Below, piece by piece: positions 38,642 to 50,600 of a stretch of 64,000 bases of DNA (its first letter is position 1; each line of letters begins with the position of its first letter). Where the stretch lies: NCBI RefSeq assembly GCF_016722965.1, contig NZ_JAEQNB010000003.1:62001-126000 (forward strand). The letters run 5' to 3'. Under the pieces are notes generated by a model. It was not told the DNA's origin and searched no databases. It saw only the letters and a list, made by a program, of their open reading frames with translations. Made by a program: the position numbers and the translations under genes. This stretch comes from Tumebacillus amylolyticus (GTDB lineage Bacteria > Bacillota > Bacilli > Tumebacillales > Tumebacillaceae).

Positions 38642-41600
38642 AGGAGGCCCCTCCTAACTTCGATTGCTTCCTGTTCGTCAGACGGTGCTTCTTCCAAGAT
38701 CACGTGGGCGTTCGTGCCCCCGATGCCAAATGCACTGACCCCGGCGCGGCGCACACCGTTTTCCGCGTCCCACGGCTTGTGCTCCGTGATGACGTAGAAC
38801 GGCGACTCCTCCAACTTGCAAGCGGGGTTCGCTTCTTGGAAGTTCAAGCTCGGCGGTAGCTCGCGATGGTGCAGAGCCAGCGCGGTTTTGATCAGTCCGG
38901 CGACTCCGGCGGCCGTGTCGAGATGCCCGATGTTGGTCTTGATCGAGCCCAGCGCACAATAGTTTCGGCGGTCGGTGCGTCGGCGGAACACCTCGGTCAA
39001 CGCCGCGACTTCAATCGGATCGCCCAGCACGGTGCCCGTGCCGTGTGCTTCGATGTAGGTGATATCATCCGGCGTCACACCCGCCGCAGCATGGGCGGCG
39101 GCGATGACTTCTGCCTGTCCGCTTTGGCTCGGTGCGGTGTAGCCGATTTTCAAACTGCCATCGTTGTTCAGTGCCGACCCGCGAATCACCGCGTAGATCG
39201 GATCGCCGTCACGCACAGCATCGGAAAGTCGTTTCAAGAAAACGACTCCCGCCCCGCTGCCGTCCGCCGTGCCTGTGGACGACTTGTCAAACGCGCGGCA
39301 GTGACCGTCTTCGGAATGAACGAAGCCCGGCTCGTACATGTATCCGCGCTTTTGCGGCAACACAATCGTCGCGCCGCCCGCCAGTGCGTAGTCGGATTTG
39401 CGATTCAAGAGGCTTTCGCACGCCATGTGGATGGCGACGAGCGAGGTCGAGCACGCCGTGTCGACGAACATACTCTCGCCTTTGAGGTTGAGTTTGTACG
39501 AGACGCGGGTGGTGAGGAATCGCGGTTGCGAGGCGATCATCCCTTGGAACACTTCCGAGCGGCTCAAATTCGGAAGTCCGGTGCGCGGCAAATATTCGGA
39601 ACCGCCGCATCCCCCGTAGACGCTGACTTTGCCGTTGATCCGTTCGACGTTGTAACCCGCGTCTTCAATCGCTTCCCACGAGCATTCGAGGAACAAGCGG
39701 TGTTGCGGATGCATCAGGCGCGCTTCTTTCTCCGGGATTCCGAAGAACGAGGCGTCGAACATGTCGATGTCATCCAAGAGCCCTGCGGCGCGAACCAGTT
39801 GGGCGCGGGTTTCGGGGTCTTGGTTGAACGGGGTGTCCGCGATCTCCTCCATCGGGAATTCACGCACGGACTCGCGACCGTTCTTCAAATTCTGCCAGAA
39901 TTCATACGGCGAACTGGCTTCCGGGAAACGAAGGGCAATCCCGATAATCGCAACGGCTTCCTCCTCTCGGGAAGCGTTCGCGGGAACGTCTTGGAAAAAG
40001 GCTTGTCCTTCACTCTCGTCTGAGGACGGTGCAAGGGCCTCCGCCAAGGATTGGATCGTCGGGTACTTAAACAGGTCGGTCAGCGGCAAGTCGAGGCTGA
40101 GTTTTTCATTCAAGAGAGAATGAACTTTCGCCAGTGCGAACGAGTGCCCCCCGACATCGAAGAAGTTGTCGTCTACGCCGAAGTCGTCGTGTTGCAAGAC
40201 ATCGCGCCAGATGGCTTGGATATCCTGTTGAATCGGAAGTGACGAAAGGGACGAGGAAGCCGGTTTCTCGTGTTCCGCCGCCCGAACAGCAGCTCTTGCC
40301 CGTTGCACCTCTGCCTGTTGCTCCCCGATTTCATGCAGGGCTTTGCGGTCGATCTTGCCGTTTGGCGTCACCGGGAACTCCTGCACAGAGATCACGCGCG
40401 CCGGGATCATATATTCCGGCAGCGACTGGCGGACGAAGCGTCTCCATTCCTTCGCGGGCAGGTCGGCGTCCGTTTCGAGGTAGGCGACGATTTGGAGGTC
40501 GCCGTTCGCGTCGGGGCTTGCCACGACGAGGACGTTTTTGACAAGTTCATGTCGGGCGAGGGTGTTCTCGATCTCTCCGAGTTCGATGCGGAACCCGCGG
40601 ATCTTGACTTGGTGATCGACCCGTCCGAGGTATTCGAGCTCGCCGTTTTCGTGACGGCGGGCGATGTCCCCCGTTTTGTAGACACGTTGGCCGTCGCGTT
40701 CTACGAACACCTCGGCCGTTTTTTCCGGGTTGTTCAAGTAGCGCGCCGCAAGACCGGGACCTGCGATGTAGATTTCACCGGGCTCTCCGTCCGCAACTTC
40801 TTCGCGGTTTTCGTCCAGCAGATAAAACGTCAGGTCCCCCAGCGGCAAGCCGATCGGACTGCCCTTCCACACGGTGTCCACGTCAACGCGTGAAATCGGA
40901 CGGTAGGTGGCATGAACGGTCGTTTCGGTGATGCCGTACATATTTACCAGTTGCGGTCCGTTCGGGTAGCGTTCGAGGAACGGGCGCAAGTGCGTGAAAT
41001 TCAACGCTTCTCCGCCGAAGATCACGTAACGCAGACGGCCCAACAGGCCGGAAGCGCTTTTTTCATCCGCTTCGATGAGGCGGTAGAAAGCGGACGGCGT
41101 TTGGTTCAGCACGGTGACGCGCTCGCGGACGAGCAGGTCGTAGAAGTCGGACGTCGATTGGGCGATGACTTTCGGAACGATCACCACACGTCCTCCGTAG
41201 AGCAGAGCCCCGTACAACTCCCAGACGGAGAAGTCGAAGCAGTAGGAATGGAACATCGTCCAGACGTCGTCACCGCCAAAGTTATAGTCAGGTTGCGTGA
41301 CGTCCATGAGGCGCAGAACGTTGTGATGGGTGAGCAACACACCCTTGGGCTTGCCTGTGGAGCCGGATGTGTAGATCGCGTAGATGAGACTGTCAGATTC
41401 GATCACAGAGTCCGGATTGGTCTCCTGCATCGTCGCGAGTTCGTCCGCATCGCGGTCAAGCAGAAGCGTCACGCCTTGGAACGCTTGTAAAAGTTCCGGC
41501 GCCGCGCTCGTGGTGAGCAGGTGGTTCGCTTCGCTGTTCTCCACGATGTACGTGATGCGCTCCTCCGGATAATCCGGGTCGACCGGGATGTAGACACCGC

Positions 41601-44600
41601 CCGCTTTGACAACGCCGAGAATCGAAGCGATCATCTGCGGGGTGCGGTCCAGAACGAGGACGACGGGAGTTCCCGCCCCGACTCCTTGCTGGCGAAGCTT
41701 GTGAGCGATCCGATTCGCTTCGGCGTTCAAACGCTCATACGTCCACGACGTGCCTTCGCAAGTCAAGGCCACGTTCTGCGGCGTCAGGGCCGCTTGGCGT
41801 TCGAAGCGCGTTTGCACTGTGTCGCGCTCTTGATTTGACTCCTCCACTCGGCGGAATGCATCGTCGAGCGGTGCCGTCGGGTGAGACGCGATGGCATGCA
41901 GCGCTTTTTCGACCCCCTCGGCGAAGTGTCGGACCGTTTCCTGTTTGAACAGGTCGGTGTTGTATTCAAATCGTAGACGCAGGTCGTCGCCCGCATCGCT
42001 TACATTGATCGTCAAATCAAACTTGGAGATTTCATGAGTATCCGGCACCAACGGTTCGTACATCGGGGACATCGCCTCCAAGAACTGACGGTACGTGAAC
42101 ACCGTCGAGAAAATCGGGGTCCGACTCAAGTCTCGCTCCGGGTTCAACTTCTCAATCAACAGGTCGAACGGATACGCCTGATGCTCATAAGCGGTCAGGA
42201 ACTGTTCTTTCACCACTTGCATGAGGTCTTGAACGAGTTCCACCCCGTCCAATCGAGTCCGAATCGCCAGCGTGTTGACGAAGAACCCGACCACCGATTC
42301 CAACGATTCGTTCAACCGCCCCGCAATCGGAGTGCCGACGATGAGGTCTCGCTGCTTTGTCTCTTGGTTCAGGAACAGCACATACCCTGCGAGCAACAGC
42401 ATGAACAGAGAGTACTCGCCGTCGGCCGAACGCGTGCGCAGAGCAGCCGTGAGTTCGCGCGGCAGAGTCATCCAAATCGCGTCTCCGTGGTCCGTTCGCA
42501 CGTCGGGACGCGGGAAGTCGGTCGGTAGTTCCAGCATCGGAAGCGGTTTGGCGAGCGCGGTCAACCAGTAGGACTCGTCTCCTCGCCCTCTGTCGGTGGA
42601 GAGTTCCTGCTCTTGCCACTCGGCGTAATCGGTGTATTGCAACGGAAGTTCTGCCAATTGCGGCTCTTCCCCCGCCAGCAACGCTTCGTAGAGCACGCCG
42701 TGTTCGCGGGCGATCAACTCGTTGCTCCAACCGTCCGTGATGATGTGGTGCAAGTTCAAGTAGAAGTGATAGAGCCCTTCCTCTCTCTTGAACAGCATCA
42801 CGCGCACCAACGGGCCGCGCTTGAGGTCGAACGGCTTGCTTTCGCTTAGTGCGATCGTCTCGCGGATGTAGTGCAATTGCTCCTCCTCGGAGAAACTCGT
42901 CAGGTCTTTGTAGAACAAGCGCACCGGAGAGGTCGGCAACACTTTCTGCCTCGGTTCTCCGCCCACTTCTACGAAAACGGTTCGCAGAGCATCGTGGCGA
43001 GCGATCAATTGGAGCGTCGCTTTTTCAAAAAGTTTGACGTTGAGGTCTCGCTTGATCAAGATTTCCAGCGGGACGTTGTACGCGCGGGAGTTCGGATCAA
43101 GCTTGTAGGTGAACCAGAGGCGTTTCTGGGCGTTGGACAGAGCGTACTGCTCTTGGATAGGTGCTTTCGGGATCTCAAGTCGTGTGTGGGTCGTGCCGGA
43201 GCTGAGGAGGTCGTCGATGTAGGGGGACAATTCGGCAATCGTCGGGTAGGTGAAGAGGTCCTTGAGCGCAAGTCCCGCGTTCAGTTCGCTCTGGATCCGA
43301 TTGAGAGTCTGGATGGCAAGCAAGGAATGACCTCCGAGGTCAAAAAAGTTGTCATGGACGCCAACTTGTTCCCGCTTGAGCAGATCGGACCAAATGCCTG
43401 CCAAAATCTCTTCGGTCGCCGTCGTCGGAGCGGTGTACTCCGAAACCGTTTCAAACGCATCTTGTGACGCGATGTACTCCAATGCTTTGCGGTCGACCTT
43501 GCCGTTTGGAGTCAGCGGCATGACGGCGAGCTGCACGAGGCGCGGCGGCACCATGTAATCCGGCAGTTTGGTGCGCAGATGGTCTTTGATGGCGGAGGCA
43601 TCGAGGTCGCCGTCCGCTGTATAGTAGCCAAAAAGGGCTTTGTTCCCGTCCGGGCCGGTGCGTGCGATCACGGCGGCGAGTTCCAGCGCGGGGTATTGGG
43701 TCAGGGCTTCCTCGATCTCACCGAGTTCGATGCGGAAGCCGCGAATCTTCACTTGGTTGTCCACACGGCCGAGGAATTCGATCGTGCCGTCAGACAAGAG
43801 GCGTACGGCGTCACCTGTGCGATACAAACGCTCGCCGATGCTATTCGGCAGATGGTTCGGAACGAACGACTCTGCCGTTTTTTCCGGCTTGTTGTGATAG
43901 CCGAGCGCCAGTTGCACGCCTCCGACGTAGAGCTCGCCCTTGACGTTGATCGGGCAGAGAACGCCGTGAGCATTCAGAACGTATAAGTGCGTATTGGCAA
44001 GCGGTTTGCCTATGGTGATCAGAGATTGCGAACCTTCGTAGACCGCGCCGGACACGTCGACGGCCGCTTCGGTCGGGCCGTAGAGGTTGGCGAGTTTCGT
44101 CCCCGTCGGGTAGAGCGTGAACCATTGCTCGACCAATTTCGAGGGGAGCGCTTCGCCGGATACGATGATCGAACGCAACAACGGGCGTTCAATCGGCGCC
44201 ATCTCTTGGAGAGCGGAGACGACGACAGCCAGCAACGACGGAACAAATTGCATGTACGTGGCCCGTTCCTGTACCAGTTGCCTCATCAAGCGTTTCGGAT
44301 CAAGTACGATGTCTTGCGGCATAATCGACAGCGTTGCGCCGTGACGCAGCGGCCAGAACAGCTCGATCACAGAGTCATCGAAGCAAACGGTCGTGCGCTG
44401 GATGATGACATCGTTCGGCGTTGCCCGGAACGTATCTTGGTGCCAGTTCAGGCGGTTGAGGATCGCGCGATGTTGGATGAGCACGCCTTTGGGCTGTCCC
44501 GTGGAGCCGGACGTATAGATCATATACGCGAGGTCGTCAGCAGTTCCGATGGATGCAGGCAGAGTCTTCGGCTGGTTCGCGAGGTCGTTCCAGACCACCG

Positions 44601-47600
44601 ACAGTACGTTTTCAGCGTCGAGATGCGGTGCTTCCGACAGCGATTCTTCCAACAAGATCACCGCTTGCAACGCCTCCGTCGCTTCCACTTGATCCAAGTA
44701 CATTTCCTTCGTCAACAGGATGTGAGCCCCGCTGTCTTGGAGCATGTACTGGATGCGTTGCGCCGGATATTCCGGGTCGATCGGCACATACGCCGCGCCC
44801 GACTTGAGAATGCCGTACAGCCCCACCACCATCTCCACACTGCGCTCCATCATGATCGCGACCAACTGATTTCGCTGAACCCCTTGCGAGCGCAAGTAGT
44901 GCGCCAGTTGGTTCGAACGTTCATGAAGTTCCCCATATGTCATCGTGCGCCCGACACTGGGATCGGACAACGCGATCCGCTCAGGGTGAGCTTCGGCCTG
45001 CTCCACGAACGCCTCGACCAGCAGGTGTTCATTGTCATACCCCACCGCCGTCTCGTTCATCTCGGCATACACGCGCTCATCTGCTTCTGTTAAAAGTGTC
45101 AGCGACCTCAGCGGCGCTTCCAGATCGGACACGAAGCCCGCCACCACTTGCAGGAACAGAGTTGTGAACTTCTGTGCAGTCTCAGGCTTGAAGAGATCGG
45201 TGTTGTATTGCAGGAACAGTTGGCAGTCCTTGCCCTCGAAGTCCATCAATGTCATCTGCATATCGAACTTCGACGTCATCGTCTCAAAGGCGTTGTCCGC
45301 CAACTCCAACGAGTAATGCTCCCCGTGGCGCACATCCGCTTGCCCGACTTCCAACTGGAACATCGTCGAGAAAATCGGCGGACGGCTCATGTCGCGCTCC
45401 GGGTTCAAACGCTCGATCAGCAAGTCGAACGGCACCGACTGGTTCTGGAATGCCTCCACTTGCAGACGCTTGATCTCTTGCACCAACTCGCGAACCGTCG
45501 TGATGCCCTCCGTCCGCACACGAATTCCCAGTGTGTTGACGAAGAAGCCGAGCGTTCCGCTCAATTGCTCATTCAAACGTCCGGCAATCGGCACCCCGAC
45601 GATCAGATCGTCCTGCCCCGTCAAATGGTTCAGCAGGTGAACATAGGCGGCGAACAGGAACATGAACATCGAGAGGTCTTCTTGCTTCGCGAGGTTGCGC
45701 ACCCGCTCGATCAGTTCGCTTGGCAACACCTCGGTGACGAGAGCGCCGCTGTACGTCTGCACCTCAGGGCGAGGGAAGTCGGTCGGCAATTCCAGAACAG
45801 GCAGCGGCTTGGCAAGTGTTTTCAGCCAATACTCTTGTTCTTGTTCAAAAACGCCCGCTTCCGCTTGAGCGGCTTGCCATTCGGCGTAGTCCTCATATTG
45901 CAACTCCACCGGAGCCAAGTTCGGCTCGCGGCCTTCGACCAGAGCCGAGTAGATCAAGTGCAACTCCTTGCCAAACAGGTCCCGACTCCACGCATCGGTG
46001 ATGATGTGGTGCATCTGGAGCAAGAAACGATACTCCCGCTCTCCCGTTTGGAACAGGAAGCAACGCAGCAACGGACCTTCGCCCAAATTGAACGGCATGG
46101 GCTCCGTCTCGCGCAACTTGGCACGCAATCGAGCTTCCTGGTCTCCCGCTTCGAAGTTCGTCCAATCTTCATACACCAAACGGAACGGCGACGTCTCCTG
46201 CACGAACTGACGCGGCAGACCGTCCACTTCGCGGAACACCGTCCGAAGCGCACTGTGTCGGCGAACCATTTCTTGCAGAGCTTGGTCAAATACGTTTACA
46301 TCGATGTCACCCGTCAACACGAGGTTGAAATACACATTGTACGCCGTGTTCTCCGGGTCGAACTTGTAGAGGAACCACAGGCGTTTCTGCGCGTGTGACA
46401 GTTCGTAATGCTCTTGCTTGGGTGCCCGTTCGATGCGAACTTCTGCGGAACTCTCCCCCGCTCCCAGCAGGGAATCCACATGTGCCGCCAATCCGGCGAC
46501 GGTCGGGTTCGCGAACAAGTCCTTGAGTTCAAGCGCGACATCCATCGTCGTGCGAATACGACTGTGCATCAACATCAACGTCAGCGAGTGACCGCCGAGT
46601 TCGAAGAAGTTGTCACGCACCGAAATTTCGTCCTTGCGCAACAGTTGCTTCCAAATCTCCGCCAACCGCTCTTCCGTCTGCGTCGAAGGTTGGACAAAAG
46701 CGTCCTTGGCCTCTTCGAAGCCTTCGTCCGTCGCCATCTGCACCAGCACTTTGCGATCCACCTTGCCATTGGGGGTCTGCGGGAGTTTGTCGAGTTGGAC
46801 GAGGAACGCCGGCACCATGTACGGCGGGACTTTTTCCCCGAGGTACGCTTTGATTTCCGCGACGTCGAGTTGCGGCTTGGACGACGTGAAGTACGCGACC
46901 AGTGTGTTGTTGCCGTCCGATTCGGCGTGAACGATCACACCAACGCCGTTCACATCTCGATGCTGGCTCAGCACTTCTTCGATTTCGCCCAGTTCGATGC
47001 GGAAGCCGCGGACTTTGACTTGGGAGTCCTTGCGCCCGACGTACTCCAGCATGCCGTCGCGGCGGACGCGAACGAGGTCCCCCGTGCGGTAGAGGCGGTC
47101 TCCGGGAGTGTTCGGCAGATGGTTCGGGATGAACGACTCTGCCGTTTTTTCCGGGAGGTTGAGGTAACCGTCTGCCAGTTGCACGCCGCCAATGTGCAGT
47201 TCGCCGATCACGCCGACCGGGCAGAGATTGCCGGCGCGGTCGAGGACGTAGCATTGGTTGTTCGGCATGACACGGCCCATCGGGATGGTGCCGGATTGCG
47301 GACCGTTCAATTTGTTGATCGTCACGTCGACGGTGGCTTCGGTCGGGCCGTATTGGTTGATCAATTGCGCCTGTGTCCCGAACAGTTCGTACCAGAGGTT
47401 GACCGACTTCGGCGTCAACGCTTCCCCGCCGTTGATCACATAGCGGAGCGACGGAATGCTCGCTTGGGAACCTCCCATCTCTTGCAAACCCGCCACGAAA
47501 CTGGTGAACAGGGTCGGTACAAATTTCATATAGGAGATCTTCTCTGCGATCATCGTCTCTCGCAGGCGGTAGGCATCGACGACGACTTCCGTGGGGACGA

Positions 47601-50600
47601 TCACGATGCGGGCTCCGTGGTGCAACGGCCAAAACAGTTCGGGCACGGAAGCATCGAAGCAGACCGAAGCTCGTTGACCGACGCAGTCGTTCTCGGTGAT
47701 CGGCTGCATCTCTTGCCACCAGTGCAACATGTTGGTGAGCGCGCGGTGGGAGAGCATCGTGCCTTTGGGCTTGCCGGTTGAGCCGGACGTGTAAATCAGG
47801 TAGGCGAGGTCGCCCGGGACGTTGATCAAGTTCGGAGTGGTCGCTGACGCAAGCGCTGTGATCTCTTGCCAGGTCACAATGCGCTTACGAGCTAGTTCTA
47901 CAGACGCTGCGTCTGCTTTCGTCGCGAGTTCTGATTCATCAAGCAGGAGGATCGTCTCCAGCGACGGCACTTCATCTCGCACAGCTTGCAAATGCGTCAA
48001 ACAATTGCCCTTGGTCAGAACGACACGCGACGCCGCGTCTGCCAGCGTATATTGAATGCGCCATTCGGGGTATTCGGGGTCGATCGGCACATACGCGGCT
48101 CCCGCTTTCATGATGCCGTAGATTCCAACGAGGGTTTCCAGACTGCGCTCCATGAGCAGTGCGACGAGGTCGTTGCGCCCGATGCCCTGTGCGCGAAGGA
48201 AGTTCGCCACACGGTTCGAGCGTTCGTGAAACTCGCCGTAGGTCATCGACTGCCCCTCATATCGCACGGCGATCCGTTCCGGATGCATCTCCGCCCGCTC
48301 ATTGAACAGATCCATCGCCAAACGAGTGCTGTACGCCCGTTCGGTGTCGTTCATCTCCTTGATCATTTCAAGGTCGCGAGCCGTGAGAAGTTTCGGTTCG
48401 TACAAACCCTGTTCCAAATTCGGCAGGACGGACGCGAGGAGGAGTTGGAATTGTTCCGCCACGTTCTGCACGGTTTCTTCCTGCAACAGCGCGGTGTTGT
48501 ATTCGATCATCACTTTCAGACCTTGGTCGTTCTCCATGACTTTGAGCATCATGTCAAACTTGCTGGACTGGCGATGGACGGTCGGCTCCGACATTTCCAA
48601 GCCCGGCAGATGCAGTCCGGACGGAGCATTCGGAAAGACGAACTGAACGGAGAACAGCGCCGGACGGCTCAAATCGCGCTCCGGCTGGACTTTCTCCACC
48701 AGCAGGTCGAACGGGTAGGACTGGCGGTCGAACGCTTCCAAGCAACGCTCTTTGACCTGTTGCAGCAGAGAGCGGAACGTCTCGTTTTCACCGAATCTCA
48801 CGCGGATCGCCAGCGTGTTGATGAACACCCCGAGCAACGATTCCAATTCGCGCGTGGTGCGAGTGGCAATCGGAGTGCCGACGATGATGTCGTCATCTCC
48901 GCTCAAGCGATGCAAGAGCAGGTGGTAGACGGCGAGCATCACGATGTACAGCGACGTCCCCTCTCGTTCTGCTACTTGCCGGGCCAAGTCGGACAGCGCG
49001 GAGTCCAATTGCCATTCCAAAACGGCGCCTTCGTCGCTCATCACCGCCGGACGGTCGAAGTCGAGCGGCAAGTTCAGCACAGGCAGAGGTTTCGCCAACT
49101 GCTCCGTCCAATACGCTTCTTCCTCTTGGTACGCGCCCGCGGCAATCTGCTCGTTTTGCCAGACGGCGTAATCGACGTGAGAGATCGCCAAGGCTTCCAA
49201 GTCTGCATCTTGTCCGTGCAGGAGAGCATGGTAGAATTCCGCGACCTCTTGGATCAGCAAGCGTATGCTGGTGCCGTCTGCGATGATGTGGTGGAAATTG
49301 ATATAGAATTTGTGCTCGTCATCGCTGATGCGAAACAGCTTCGTGCGCATAAGCGGTGCTTCGGAGAGTGTGAACGCCGTGCGGGCATCGTGGTCGATCC
49401 ACTTTTGCATCTGCGTTTCTTGCTCCCCGCGTGGTTGAGCGGACAAGTCTTCATAGGGAACTGTCACTTGCACTTCTTCCAACACGACTTGGCACGGCAC
49501 TCCGTCTTCTTCCAAGAACAGAGTACGCAGTGCATCTTGGCGTGCGGTGACGGAGTTCAGCGCTTTTTCCAACGCTTCTCGGTTCAGTTCGCCCTTGAAC
49601 GTCACGCTGTACGGCATGTTGTAGGAAGAGTTTTGCAGGTCGAGTTGCTGTTGGAACCAGATTCGGCTCTGGGCATTGGACAGCGGGTACGCGTCTTGCT
49701 TTGGTCGGCGAGGGATCGAGGTTTCGCGCGTGAGTTTCCCCGCTTGGGTCAGACCGTCGAGATGGGCCGCCAAGTCTTGGATCGTGAGGTGTTGGAACAA
49801 CTCGTTCAGCTTAACTTGCAAGGAGGTTGCTTCCTTGATGCGCGCCAGAACTTGCATCGCCAGCAAGGAGTGGCCACCCAAGGCAAAAAAGCTGTCGAGT
49901 GCGCCCACTTTTTCAACTTTCAAAACGTCCGACCAGATCGAAGCAAGCAGGTGCTCCGTCTCCGTCGTCGGTGCAACATACGTGCTGCCGAGCGTCGGCT
50001 TGGCTGCTACGGCCAAGGCTTGCAGAGCTTTGCGGTCGATCTTGCCGTTTGGCAAAAGCGGCATCTCGTGGAGGGCATGGAATTGAGACGGGATCATCAC
50101 GTCCGGAAGTTTCTGTTGCAGAGAAGCACGGAGTTTCTCAACGGTTAACTTGTCTGCGTCTGTTACCTCGGTGAAGTAGGCAATCAGGGTGTGATCTCCC
50201 TCCTCCTCCGAACGCGCCACCACGACTCCTTCCCGGATGCCGTTCAATTGGGTCAACGCCGCTTCAATCTCGCCAAGTTCTACGCGAATCCCGCGCACTT
50301 TGACTTGGTTGTCCCGACGCCCGATGTACTCCACCGAGCCGTCCGACAAGTAACGTCCGAGGTCGCCGGTGCGATAGACACGATCCGGATGGGCGGAGTT
50401 CGGATTCAACGGGTTCTGCAAAAAAACGTCTGCCGTCAGTTCCGGGCGCTGGTAATACCCGAGCGACAGGAACGGACTGCGAATGTAGATCTCCCCGACT
50501 TGCCCGATCCCGCAGAGCTTTTGCTTTTCATTGAGAATCAGCGCCGCCGCGCCTTTCATCGCTTTGCCGACCGGAATCGACTTGCCCTCGGGAGGTACTT

